A stretch of DNA of 64,000 nucleotides from Symsagittifera roscoffensis (taxonomy: Eukaryota; Xenacoelomorpha; Acoela; Convolutidae): contig NC_087070.1 of NCBI RefSeq assembly GCF_963678635.1, positions 14,325,840-14,389,839 of the forward strand. The letters run 5' to 3'. The position numbers were made by a program, and so were the translations under genes. Below are positions 34,759 through 46,960 of this stretch, piece after piece. The notes below the pieces were generated by a model. The model did no database searches, was not told the origin of the DNA, and worked only from the letters and a program-made list of their open reading frames with translations. Position 1 is the stretch's first letter, and every line of letters begins with the position of its first letter.

Positions 34759-35460
34759 GCTTCATCTGCTAGTAGTGATAACCATTTATTTTTGTATCGG
34801 GATGTATTTTTTCATTTCATGTTCAACCGGGATCTGATGGTTGGTTGTATCATTCTATAGTTTGTGTTCTAGGGCTCGTTTCGATAAGCAGCACTTGTTA
34901 AACGAGAAATATCTTACTCCGCCAGAGAGGGTCATTAATGCTGGGCACATACAGTTTTGCTTGAAAGGCAAATTGTATAACTCTTTTCGGATTATCCACG
35001 TTAGAGTCAAGTATCTTACTTGGCTGTGTGACGAGACTGGTCGACATTGTCGTGTGTCAATGTGGTTGTACTCACCTTCCTTCCATATGCAAAAATCATT
35101 TGTTGGTTTTTGCATATGGCTTCATCTGCATTGAGTGATAGCTATTTATTTTGTATCGCCAAACCTTCGAAGCTCTGCTTCACTTCTGTGTAAAAGTATA
35201 CGATGGATGTTTTTTTTCGTTTCATTTTCATCCGGGATCTGATGGTTTGTTTCATCATTCTATTGTTTGTGTTCTAGGGCTCATTTCGGTAAGCAGAACT
35301 TGTTAAACGAGAAATGTTCCACTCCGCCAGAGAGAGTCATTAATGCTGGGCACATAAAATTTTGCTTGAACGGTAGATTGTATAACTGTTTTCGGATTAT
35401 CCACAATGGAGTCAGGTAACTTACTTGGCTGTGTTACGAGACTGGTCGACATTGTCATGG
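34759..35460. repeat. Local tandem duplication, about 360-405 bp period
   Basis: Copy 1 (34759-35118) and copy 2 (35119-about 35460) both begin GCTTCATCTGC. They share CCGGGATCTGATGG, GTTTGTGTTCTAGGGCTC, CTTGTTAAACGAGAAAT, TCATTAATGCTGGGCACATA and CGAGACTGGTCGACATTGTC. Copy 2 carries about 45 extra bases at 35158-35203 that include GAAGCTCTGCTTCACTTCTG. The copies are clearly diverged, and neither keeps an open frame across the unit. Confidence 0.85.
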
Positions 35461-36587
35461 CAAAAAAGTTTTATAGTTTTTCAAAAAAAAAATTGTTGCA
35501 ACAAGTTTTGTGCTCACATCAAAAACAAAAATTTGATGAGTTCATGCTACCCCAGAAAACAGCCAATGAAATTGAAAAAAAAAAATCTGGACTTATCTGC
35601 TTTTTTTGCGGCTACCTTTTGTTTTCCTAGAGTGAAGCAAAATTGCTTTATTTGCAAGATTTTTCGAAAACTATTTTGATTTTTAAAAATGCCAATCATA
35701 AAAGATTCAAAAATTCCCAAGTGATATTTTATTTTTTCGCTAAAGTTTGAAAATGGTTTTGAATTAAGTCCTTTTTTGGTTCTTTTTTTGTCGTCACTTT
35801 TTCAAACTTCGGGTTGCTGTGTTTTGCATTGATATGCAAAAACTTGGTTACTATACTTCATTAAATCTTATTACCCAATTTCATTCTATTTCTTTTCTCA
35901 GTCGTAATTTCAAATATCAATAGTGTATATGGACTTTGAATTTGCGTTTACTGCTGCCTGAGTTTGTAATACAACCATGTGTGCTGAGCCATTCAGAATT
36001 TTAATCTTTTTGCGTTAGTGTTTTTAAAATAAAAATTGACAAGGGTTTGGGCGACAAGTCAAAACAAATGCTGAATCAGAACAGACGAAAAATCATGACT
36101 GTGTTAGAGGCGACCTCTCTTAAAAATTATTAGTTATCATAAAAGGAATTGATCCGACTGCCAAGTTGAGTTATTCATTTTATTGGTTTTTTTTAAGTTT
36201 CCTTTAAGATGCGTTGGAGAAATTTTTCACATTTTGCAAAAGTTTTTTTGTTTCTCAAATACATTCTTATGAATTTTCAAAGAGGGTATTAATGGAAAGT
36301 CCTCTGCTTCCCTGTGTGCCTGCACACTCCCCAATTCTCTTTTTACTTTACTCTTCTGTCTACAGCTTTCGAAAAAAATTGTGGGGGAATAATTCAACCA
36401 TGTTTTTGATTTTTTTTGTGGTCCTTTTGTCGTGCAGTTGCTATGGATTACTTTTCTTAAGCTTTTAATCTATGATTGCATATATTTTTTTCAATTTCGC
36501 AGTTAAACATTTAACTATTATTTTTTACCATCGCAATAGAGAAAAATAGCTATTCGCCCACTACACCACACCGCCCCGTCACTTGAA

Positions 36588-37000
36588 ACGGGGGGGGGGA
36601 GGCGGGCCGGATATTTAATCGTTGAAGGGGAAGGAAAAAGATGCTACGGGGGAGTTGAGTCAACTTAAACTCCATCACCACTTCTAACAAACCTCGCTCC
36701 AACCAAACCCCCCCCCCCCCTGTTTAAGCCACCGCCTCCCATATTTACGATGGGGGTGGTTGCAGGTAAATCAACTGTTTAGACCCCAAAATGTTAAATT
36801 GGGGGGAGGGGTAGATGAGGTGGTAGTTGTAGTAGGGTAGGTGGTGGGGTTGAAATGGGGAGGGATTAAATAGGGGGTGGGGTTGGTAAACTGGGAGTGG
36901 GGGTAATAAACTGTGAGTGGGGGAAGGGGTAAATTGGGAGTGGGGGTTGGTTTGGTGGGGGGAGGGGGTTAAACGTTCTTGAGTTTTTTCAATAGAAGGG
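36588..37000 (+). repeat. G-rich block with quadruplex potential (in copy A)
   Basis: A run of about ten G, a run of about twelve C near 36709-36720, and then many G3-G5 runs spaced by short A/T words (units like GGTAAACTGGGAGTGGGGG) occupy about 400 bp. Equivalent blocks lie at about 41140-41530 and 45810-46210, with homopolymer runs of different length in each copy. Confidence 0.85.
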
Positions 37001-37051
37001 TGGGTTTGAAAGTAGGGTCGGGTATCAAACGTTGAGGGGTGATATAAACTT

Positions 37052-37069
37052 GAACGAACATGTTCGTTC
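37052..37069. repeat. 18-bp perfect palindrome
   Basis: GAACGAACATGTTCGTTC is its own reverse complement. It is kept at 41604-41621 in copy B. In copy C one base changed (ACAGGT for ACATGT), breaking the centre. Confidence 0.9.
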
Positions 37070-38766
37070 GGGTTCTAAATTAGCAAAACGTTGATTTGAT
37101 ATCATTTGGGGTGTCTGTAGATATTTTACTATACATAATTGTGCAAATTTTAATTAGCTGTAAACAAGTTTCTCAGATAAAAAATCGATTTTCAGGATTT
37201 TGTGTCCTAAAGAAGTCGATTACATTGTTACGCGTGCGGTTAGGAAGCGTCATCAAATTGGAATAGACCTTTTTCGAGTTTATATCTTGCTTAACAGAAT
37301 CACTTGGTACCATTGTTCCTAGTAAATTCAAATTTTTAAGCGTCTCAAGTCAACTTATGCTGTTGTTTGTATTATCTGTCTGCTGTTGTTATTTCGACTT
37401 AGTTGTCACATAATACAATTTTTTTTGCTGTATGCAGTTTTCATTGTAGATGCTTTCTATTTTTTCATTTACTCTATTTTATTGTAATTTTATTGTAATT
37501 CTGCTGATTTTGATTTCGTATATATGTTTTTTTCTTTTACAAAATCTTTTGCCCTAAATGGTTTCGTCTCATATTTTATCGGCTTTCCAACCTAATTTTG
37601 AGTCGCTCCCAAATGGGTCGGTGTAGTTTATGCATTGTAAGTGCATTCTGCAACAGACAGAAAGCTGATTTCTCGCGGAGTCCGCAAAATTGCTTGTTTT
37701 CTTGGATCTTCCTTGCTGTTTTGGATTCAGCCAATGAAATTGAAAAAAAAAATAAATTAAAATTCTGGACTCGTCTGCTTTTTTGCGGCTACCTTTTGTT
37801 TTCCTGGTTCTTTTTTTTGTGGTCACTTTTTCAAACTTCGGGTTGCTGTGTTTTGCATTGATATGCAAAAACTTGGTTACTATACTTCATTAAATATTAT
37901 TGCACAATTTCATTCTATTTTTTTCTCAGTCGTGATTTCAAATATCAATAGTGTATATGAACTTTGAATTTGCGTTTACTGCTGCCTGAGTTTGTAATAC
38001 AACCATGTGGGCTAAGCCATTCAGGTTTTTAATCATTTTGCGTTGTTGTTTTTAAAATAAGAATTGACAAGGGTTTGGGCGACAAGTCAAAACAAATGCT
38101 GAATCAGAACAGACAAAAAATCATGACTTTGTTCGAGGCGACCTCTCTTAAAAATTATTAGTTAACATAAAAGGAAACAAAAAAGTTTGAAATCAATGTT
38201 CAAAGTTAGTCCCTGTAACTAAAGCTCTGTTCAGTTGTTTTGATACTGGTTGTTTAATCGAATTATTTCATCATATTTTACTGTATTTAATCTGTTTTTC
38301 CAGAGCTGTTTCTTACTAGTTTATTTTCAACGGGGCTTTGTTTTTTTTTTCAACCAGGCTTTGTTCTCATCGAAGAAACTCAAAAAAAGTTTTTTTTTGT
38401 ATGAACCCCATCTCAATTTGAAAGGCATGGTGTTATCCTTCCGCTGAATTGTTTGTCATTTGTTTTGTTTTGCGCGCACTCAACTTGATTCCGCTGAGGA
38501 TGGAAAAAGGAAGCTCTTGGCGTGTTCTGCTAAACATAGAAACAATTCACTTCTTTTCAGTTTTTTTAAAGTACAGAAAAATGTTAAATTTTAACCCAAT
38601 TTTTATTTTAGCATCGGGACAATAGCCAGCGCAATGATTTATTTTTGGAGTGCTTGAATTTTTCTCCAATTAGCTTGTGCAAAATGGAAAAAGCAGATTC
38701 TGGTAAAAGTATGTGGGAAGTCTGATTCACAGGCATTGGTTGGAAGGCATTAATCGATTGGAAAAT

Positions 38767-38790
38767 TTATCCGACTGCCAAGTCGGATAA
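38767..38790. repeat. 10-bp perfect hairpin, only in copy B
   Basis: TTATCCGACT and AGTCGGATAA pair perfectly around a 4-base loop GCCA. Copies A and C have AAGTTGAGTT at the right arm, so the hairpin exists only in copy B. Confidence 0.8.
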
Positions 38791-39059
38791 TTTATCCGTT
38801 ATGCATTTTATTGGTTTTTTTAAGTTTCCTTTTAGATGCGTTGGAGAAATTTTTCACATTTTGCAAAAGTTTTATTGTTTCTCAAATACATTCTTATGAA
38901 TTATCAAAGAGGGTATTAATGGAAAGTCCTCTGCTTCCCTGTGTACCTGCATACTCCCCAATTCTCTTTTTACTTTCCTCTTTTGTCTAAAGCTTTCGAG
39001 AAAAGTTGTGGGGGAATGTTTCAACCATGTTTTTGATTTTTTTGTGGTTCTCAAAAACC

Positions 39060-40030
39060 ACCCTCCCAAATATTTCTGATTTTTCTTTCAATAAAAAGAA
39101 CAAATTGAAAGGCTCTCCTGCATAGGCGGCTACGCCCAAATTTTGTACACAACTTATGTCCCTCGAAAAAGTCAATTTTCAAAAAACATTTTGACCGTTT
39201 CTGAATCTTTTTGACTTTTCTCCAAAACTAACTTCAAAAAGCTGAGATTGTGAAACTCCACTGCGTTAGCGGCCACTCGTTTTTTTTACACCAATTGCTG
39301 TCGCACTCGGAAAAGATTAGTTTTTGATTTTTTGACTTTTATCGATAATTGCCCTCCCAAATCTAAGTTTTTGAGTTCAATTGAAAGCACAGATTCCGTG
39401 AATCTCTTCAGTGTAAGCGGCCACTCACAAAGTTTTTACACCAATAGATGCCGCATTCAGAAAAGAATTTTTAAATTGTTTTATTGTTTGATTTTTCTCG
39501 AGAACTACCCTCCTAAATCTGAGTTTATAGGTTCAATCAAAATTACAGGTTCCGTGAATCTCAGCATTAACGGCTACGCCCAAATTTTCACACAAAAAGC
39601 TATGTTTATCGAAAAGTCAAAGTTTTTATTTTTGGACCACTTTTCATTTTTGGTTTTCTGATTGCTGGACCGATTTGTCTCGATAACTATCTGCCAAATC
39701 TGATATAATAGGTTAAACTGAAACAAGAGGTTGTTGAAAGCTTACCATTATAATTGTTTACGCACCATTTTTTAGAATATTTTTATGGCCTTCAAACAAG
39801 TCAAAGTTTTGAAATATTGACCGTTTTTTGGAAATTTTTTTAACATTACTCGGAAAAAACTGTGCCAATTCTCAAGTTCAATCGATAAAACGTTCAATCA
39901 AGGCACCTGGTTTCTTTAGCGGCCACGAGCTGCTTTGTGCAGAAAAAAATTGTGGGTTTCGCAAAGTCAAGTTTTTGACCTTCTGACCGTTTTTAGAAAC
40001 GTTTTGAATTCTCTTTGAACTATCTTATCA
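39060..40030. repeat. Six degenerate sub-repeats of about 150 bp in copy B
   Basis: The landmark GCGGCYACKCCCA or a relative occurs near 39126, 39270, 39417, 39569, 39757 and 39920. Each is preceded by a CCTCCCAAATCTGAGTTT-like stretch and followed by an AAAAGTCAAAGTTTTTGA-like stretch. The spacing is 144-188 bp. The same series recurs in copy C at about 43730-44690. Confidence 0.78.
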
Positions 40031-40206
40031 CACCGAAAAATCTATGAACTTAAAAAATGTATTTCACCGCGCAATTTGATTCAACGCGAATTACAAGTTT
40101 CCTCATTTGACGTCCTCACAAAACAGCGGCGTAACTAATCTCCAAATTCAGACAATTGTTTCGCATAAAGTATGCATAAACTCTTGTTTTGTAGAAGATT
40201 TCTTGT

Positions 40207-40446
40207 AGGGGTGAACAAAAGTATAAGGTATTTAGTAACCTTACTGTTTAACAAACATGACCATTGATTTTCCTAAAAACGAAAAAAATACATTTTTAGC
40301 CTAGTTTCTAAGCTATATCTAACAGCGGCGTTAGATATAGCTTAGAAAATTGCCAAAAAAAAGAATTTTTGTGTGGTTTTTAGGAAACTCAATAGTCATG
40401 TTTGTTAAAAAAAATTATTAAATACCTTATATTTTTGTTCACCCCT
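40207..40446. mobile_element. Foldback / MITE-like element in copy B
   Basis: The left end AGGGGTGAACAAAAGTATAA is matched by TTATATTTTTGTTCACCCCT at the right, and inverted similarity continues inward for about 115 bp per arm. The centre is a perfect 16-bp stem, CTAAGCTATATCTAAC with GTTAGATATAGCTTAG, around the loop AGCGGC. There is no open frame. The left flank ends GT and the right flank begins GG, so no clear target duplication remains; a TA duplication with one base changed is possible. Confidence 0.88.
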
Positions 40447-42273
40447 GGCTAGAAAACGAACGATATTCTTAGCTAGATCAAAACTAGCACCAGTCAATGT
40501 TAGCAGCTATATCATAGCAGTTTTTTGTCGACCAAATGGCCACATGTTGTCAAAGGTGTATATTTCGTATGCTCAAATTTGGCTATCTTCATCATTTATT
40601 TACATATACAGCTGCCTCCCTACAGTATCCAAGCTACTATGCAGGGGAGGGTCTAGGGTTTTTATCGTGCAGGAGTGGAGTTCCTACCGATTTAAAAATA
40701 TGTTTTTTTCATTATCTTAACTTCTTATGGTTTTCTAATCTTCGAATCCATTCTATGTGCTACTTAAATAGGGTTCATTTCCTTCTTCCATATCTAAGAT
40801 AGTTGATTGCCCGCACTGGAGTTTCATTGATAATAATCGATCATATTGTCATTTTATAGTCAAAATCCATAAAATTGCAAAAATCATCGATTATAATCCT
40901 AATATTTTTGAGATATTATTGATGAATCCTGCAAATTTTTGTTATTTTTGTAATTTTTTTGCAAGTTATCTCATTTCCTTTTGTCGTGCAGTTGCTATGG
41001 GTTACTTTTCTTAAGCTTTTAATCTATGATTGCATATATTTTTTTCAATTTCGCAGTTAAACATTTAACTGTTTTTTTACCATCGCAATAGAGAAAAATA
41101 GCTATTCGCCCACTACACCACACCGCCCCCTCACTTGAAACGGGGGGGGGGGGGAGGGGGGGGAGGATATTTAATCATTGAAGGGGAAGGAAAAAGATGC
41201 TACGGGGGAGTTGAGTCAACTTAAACTCCATCACCACTTCTAACAACCCCCGCTCCAACCAACCCCCCCCCCCTATTTAAGCCACCGCCTCCCACATTTA
41301 CGGTGGGGTGGTTGCAGGTAAATCAACTGTTTAGACCCCAAAATGTTAAATTGGGGTGAGGGGTAGATGAGGTGGTAGTTGTGGTAGGGTAAGTCGTGGG
41401 GTTAAAATGGGGAGGGATTAAATAGGGGGTGGGGGTGGTAAACTGGAAGTGGGGATAGTAAACTGGGAGTGGGTGAAGGGGTAAACTGGGAGTGGGGGTT
41501 GGTTTGGTGGGGGGAGGGGGTTAAACGTTCTTGAGTTTTTTCAATAGAAGTGTGGGTTTGAAAGTAGGGTCGGATATCAAACGTTGAGGGGTGATATAAA
41601 CTTGAACGAACATGTTCGTTCGGGTTTTAAATTAGCAGAACGTTGACTTTATAACATTTGGGGTGTCTGTAGATATTTTACAAAACATAATTGTGCAAAT
41701 TTTAATTAGCTGTAAACAAGTTTCACAGAAAAAAAATCGATTTTCAGGATTTTTGTGTCCTAAAGAAGTCGATTACATTGTTACGCGTGCGATTAGGAAG
41801 CGTCATCAAATCGGAATAGACATTTTTTGAGTTTATATCTTGCTTAACAGAATCACTTGGTATCATTGTTCCTAATGAATTCAAATTTTTAAGCGTCCCA
41901 AGTCCACTTACGCTGTTGTTTGTATTATCTGTCTGCTGTTGTTATTTCGACTTAGTTGTCACATAATACAATTTTTTTTGCTGTATGCAGTTTTCATTGT
42001 AGTTGCTTTCTATGTTTTCATTTACTCTGCAAATTTTATTGTAATTCTACTGATTTTGATTTCGTTTATTTTTTTTTCTTGTAAAATTTTTTTTTGCCCT
42101 GAATGGTTTCGTCTCATATATTATCGGCTTTCCAACCTAATTTTGAGTCGCTCCCAAATGGTTCGGTGTAGTTTATGAATTGTAAGTGCATTCTGCAACA
42201 GACAGAAAGCTGATTTGTCGCGGAGTCCGCAACATTGCTTGTTTTCTTGGATCTTCCTTGCTGTTTTGGATTC

Positions 42274-45200
42274 AGCCAATGAAATTGAAAAAAAAAAATA
42301 AAATTCTGGACTCATCTGCTTTTTTGCGGCTACCTTTTGTTTTCTTAGAGTGAGGCAAAATTGCTTCAATTACAAGGTTTTTCGAAACCGATTTTGATTT
42401 TTAAAAATGCCAATCATAGAAGATTCAAAAAATTCCCAAGGGATATTTGATTTTTTCGCTAAAGGTTGAAAATGGTTTTGAATTAAGTCCTTTTTTGGTT
42501 CTTTTTTTTTGTCGTCACTTTTTCAAACTTCGGGTTGCTGTGTTTTGCATTGATATGCAAAAACTTGGTTACTATACTTCATTAAATATTTTTGCACAAT
42601 TTCATTCTATTTTTTTCTCAGTCGTAATTTCAAATATCAATAGTGTATATGAACTTTGAATTTGCGTTTACTGCTGCCTGAGTTTGTAATACAACCATGT
42701 GTGCTAAGCCATTCAGGTTTTTAATCATTTTGCGTTGTTGTTTTTAAAATAAGAATTCACAAGGGTTTGGGCGACAAGTCAAAACAAATGCTGAATCAGA
42801 ACAGACGAAAAATCATGACTTTGTTAGAGGCGACCTCTCTTAAAAATTATTAGTTAACATAAAAGGAAACAAAAAAGTTTGAAATCAATGTTCAAAGTTA
42901 GTCCCTGTAACTAATGCTCTGTTCAGTCGTTTTGATACTGGTTGTTTAATCGAATTATTTCATCATATTTTACTGTATTTAATCTGTTTTTCCAGAGCTG
43001 TTTCTCACTAGTTTATTTTCAACGGGGCTTTGTTTTTTTTTCAACCAGGCTTTGTTCTCATCGAATAAACTCAATAAAAGTTTTTTTTGTATGAACCCCA
43101 TCTCAATTTGAAAGGCATGGTGTTATCCTTCCGCTGAATTGTTTGTCATATGTTTTGTTTTGCGCGCACTCAACTTGATTCCGGTGAGGATGGGAAAAGG
43201 AAGCTCTTGGCGTGTTCTGCTAAACATAGAAAAAATTCACTTCTTTTCAATTTTTTTAAGTACAGAAAAATGTTAAATTTTAACCCAATTACTGTTTTAG
43301 CATCGGGACAATAGCCAGCGCAATGATTTATTTCTTGGAGTGCTTGAATTTTCCTCCAATTAGCTTGTGCAAAATGGAAAAAGCAGATTCTGGTGAAAGT
43401 ATGTGGGAAGTCTGATTCACAGGCATTGGTTGGAAGGCATTAATCGATTGGGAAATTTATCCGACTGCTAAGTTGAGTTATGCATTTTATTGGGTTTTTT
43501 TAAGTTTCCTTTTAGATGCGTTGGAGAAATTTTTCACATTTTGCAAAAGTTTTTTTGTTTCTCAAATACATTCTTATGAATTTTCAAAGAGGGTATTAAT
43601 GGAAAGTCCTCTGCTTCCCTGTGTGCCTGCATACTCCCCAATTCTCTTTTTACCTTACTCTTTTGTCTACAGCTTTCGAAAAAAATTGTGGGGGAATATT
43701 TCAACCATGTTTTTGATTTTTTTTGTGGTTCTCAAAAACTACCCTCCCAAATATTTCTGATTTTTCTTTCAATAAAAAGAACAAATTGAAAGGCTCTCCT
43801 ACATAGGCGGCTACGCCCAAATTTTGTACACAACTTATGTCCCTCGAAAAAGTCAATTTAAAAAAAAAACATTTTGACCGTTTCTGAATCTTTTTGACTT
43901 TTCTCCAAAACTAACCTCAAAAAGCTGAGATTGTGAAACTCCACTGCATTAGCGGCCACTCGGTTTTTTTTACATCAATTGCTGTCGCACTCGGAAAAGA
44001 TTAGTTTTTGATTTTTTGATTTTTATCGAGAATTGCCCTCCCAAATCTAAGTTTTTGAGTTCAATTGAAAGCACAGATTCCGTGAATCTCTTCAGTGTAA
44101 GCGGCCACTCACAAAGTTTTTACACCAATAGATGTCGCATTCAGAAAAGAATTTTTTATTGTTTTATTGTTTGATTTTTCTCGAGAACTACCCTCCTAAA
44201 TCTGAGTTTATAGGTTCAATCAAAATTACAGGTTCCGTGAATCTCAGCATTAACGGCTATGCCCAAGTTTTCACACAAAAAGCTATGTTTATCGAAAAGT
44301 CAAAGTTTTTATTTTTGGACCACTTTTCATTTTTGGTTTTCTGATTTCTGGACCGATTTTTCTCGATAACTATCTGCCAAATCTGATATAATAGGTTAAA
44401 CTGAAACAAGAGGTTGTTGAAAGCTTACCATTTAATTGTTTACGCACCATTTTTTAGAATATTTTTATGGCCTTCAAACAAGTCAAAGTTTTGAAATATT
44501 GACCGTTTTTTGGAAATTTTTTAAACATTACTCGGAAAAAACTGTGCCAATTCTCAAGTTCAATCGATAAAACGTTCAATCAAGGCACCTGGTTTCTTTA
44601 GCGGCCAAGAGCTGCTTTGTGCAGAAAAAAATTGTGGGTTTCGCAAAGTCAAGTTTTTGACCTTCTGACCGTTTTTAGAAACGTTTTGAATTCTCTTTGA
44701 ACTATCTTATCACACCGAAAAATCTATGAACTTAAAAAATGTATTTCACCGCGCAATTTGATTCAACGCGAATTACAAGTTTCCTCATTTGACGTCCTTA
44801 CAAAACAGCGGCGTAACTAATCTCAAAATTCAGACAATTGTTTCGCATAAAGTATGCATAAACTCTTGTGTTGTAGAAGATTTCTTGTAGGGGTGAACAA
44901 AAGTATAAGGTATTTAGTAACCTTAATGTTTAACAAACATGACCATTGAATTTCCTAAAAACCAAAAAATTACATTTTTTGCCTAGTTTCTAAGCTATAT
45001 CTAACAGCGGCGTTAGATATAGCTCAGAAAATTGCCAAAAAAAAGAATTTTTGTGTGTTCTTTAGGAAACTCAATTGTTTGTTAAAAAGTATTATTAAAT
45101 ACCTTATATTTTTGTTCACCCCTGGCTAGAAAACGAACGACATTCTTAGCTAGATCAAAATTAGCACCAGTCAATGTTAGCAGCTATATCATAGCAGTTT

Positions 45201-46960
45201 TTTGCCGACCAAATGGCCACATGTTGTCAAAGGTGTATATTTCGTATGCTCAAATTTGACTATCTTCATCAATAATTTACATATACAGCTGCCTCCCTAC
45301 AGTATCTAAGCTACTATGCAGGGGAGGGTCTAGGGTTTTTATCGCGCAGGAGTTCCTACCGATTTTAAAATATATTTTTTTCATTATCTTAACTTGTTAT
45401 GGTTTTCTAATCTTCGATTCCATTCTGTGTGCGTCTTAAATAGGGTTCATTTCCTTCATCCATAAGATAATTGATTGCCCGCACTGGAGTTTCCTAGATA
45501 ATAATCGATCATATTGTCATTTTATAGTCAAAATCCATAAAATTGCAAAAATCATCGATTATAATCCTAATATTTTTGAGATATTATTGATGACTCCTGC
45601 AAATTTTTGTGATTTTTGTAATTTTTTTGCAAGTTATCTCATTTCCTTTTGTCGTGCAGTTGCTATGGATTACTTTTCTTAAGCTTTTAATCTATGATTG
45701 CATATGTTTTTTTCAATTTCGCAGTTCAACATTTAACTGTCATTTTTACCATCGCAATAGAGAAAAATAGCTATTCGCCCACTACACCACACCGCCCCTT
45801 CACTTGAAACGGGGGGGGGGGGGGGGCAGGATATTTAATCGTTGAAGGGGAGGGGAAAAATATGCTACGGGGGAGTTGAGTCAACTTAAACTCCATCACC
45901 ACTTCTAACAACCCACGCTCCAACCAACCCCCCCCCCCCCCCCCTGTTTAAGCCACCGCCTCCCACATTTACGGTGGGGGTGGTTGCAGGTAAATCAACT
46001 GTTTAGACCCCAAAATGTTAAATTGGGGGAGGGGTAGATGAGGTGGTAGTTGTAGTAGGGTAGGTGGTGGGGGCAGGCGAGGTGGTGGGGGTAAAATGGG
46101 GAGGGACTAAATAGCGGGTGGGGGTGGTAAACTGGGAGTGGGGGTAGTAAACTCGGAGTGGGGGAAGGGGTAAACTGGGAGTGGGGGTTGGTTTGGTGGG
46201 GAGAGGGGGTTAAACGTTCTTGAGTTTTTCAATAGAAGTGTGCGTTTGAAAGTAGGGTCGGATATCAAACGTTGAGGGGTGATATAAACTTGAACGAACA
46301 GGTTCGTTCGGGTTCTAAATTAGCAGAACGTTGATTTTATATCATTTGGGGTGTCTGTAGATATTTTACTAAACATAATTGTGCAAATTTTAATTAGCTG
46401 TAAACAAGTTTCTGAGATAAAAAATTGATTTTCAGGATTTTTGTGTCCTAAAGAAGTCGATTACATTGTTACGCGTGCGATTAGGAAGCGTCATCAAATC
46501 GGAATAGACTTTTTTTGAGTTTATATCTTGCTTAACAGAATCACTTGGTATCATTGCTCTTAATGAATTCAAATTTTTAAGCGTCTCAAGTCCACTTACG
46601 CTGTTGTTTGTATTATCTGTCTGCTGTTGTTATTTCGACTTAGTTCTCACATAATACAATTTTTTTTGCTGTATGCAGTTTTCATTGTAGTTGCTTTCTA
46701 TTTTTTCATTTACTCTGCAAATTTTATTGTAATTCTACTGATTTTGATTTCGTATATTTTTTTTTCTTTTACAAAATCTTTTGCCCTAAATGGTTTCATC
46801 TCATATTTTATCGGCTTTCCAACCTAATTTTGAGTCGCTCCCAAATGGGTCGGTGTAGTTTATGAATTGTAAGTGCATTCTGCAACAGACAGAAAGCTGA
46901 TTTGTCGCGGAGTCCGCAACATTGCTTGTTTTCTTGGATCTTCCTTGCTTTTTTGGATTC
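42274..46960. repeat. 4.6-kb tandem element, copy C
   Basis: This copy is 4,687 bp and follows B directly. It has the same landmarks at the expected offsets (sub-repeats about 43730-44690, foldback 44889-45123, CCTTTTGTCGTGCAG 45645, G-rich block 45810-46210). It stops at TTTTTTGGATTC, after which unrelated sequence (CACAAAAAATTAGC) begins. The right end of C is therefore the same point as the A/B and B/C junctions. Confidence 0.92.
44889..45123. mobile_element. Foldback / MITE-like element in copy C
   Basis: This is the same element at the same place in copy C, 235 bp, with the central stem reduced to 15 bp by one change (GTTAGATATAGCTCAG) and small deletions in the right arm. Sharing of site and flanks shows the insertion predates duplication of the 4.6-kb unit. 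Confidence 0.87.

Larger units (their letters stand above)
35561..37728. repeat. 4.6-kb tandem element, copy A (internally deleted)
   Basis: Copy A opens AGCCAATGAAATTG and ends TTTTGGATTC directly before copy B. Compared with B and C it lacks an interior segment near 36150 (the sequence found at about 38170-38770 in B). It also lacks about 1.9 kb at 36422, where GATTTTTTTTGTGGT joins directly to CCTTTTGTCGTGCAG. It keeps the G-rich block and the palindrome. No coding sequence is supported. Confidence 0.88.
37729..42273. repeat. 4.6-kb tandem element, copy B
   Basis: This copy is 4,545 bp, with the same ends as A and C. In order it has a T-rich left part, the six degenerate sub-repeats (about 39060-40030), the foldback element (40207-40446), the CCTTTTGTCGTGCAG landmark (40977), a G-rich block (41140-41530), an 18-bp palindrome (41604-41621) and a right part ending CTTGGATCTTCC...TTTTGGATTC. 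Open frames up to 109 codons are repeated in C but carry differences that break them, so I treat them as chance. Confidence 0.92.

Noticed and set aside
39332-39661. 109-codon frame in copy B of the 4.6-kb element
   Set aside because: The matching region of copy C (44132-44344) is broken by indels and opens at a different place; the frame runs across non-coding sub-repeats.
43473-43760. 95-codon frame in copy C and its partner at 36214-36468
   Set aside because: The same segment in copy B is interrupted, and composition is that of the T-rich repeat. I treat it as chance.
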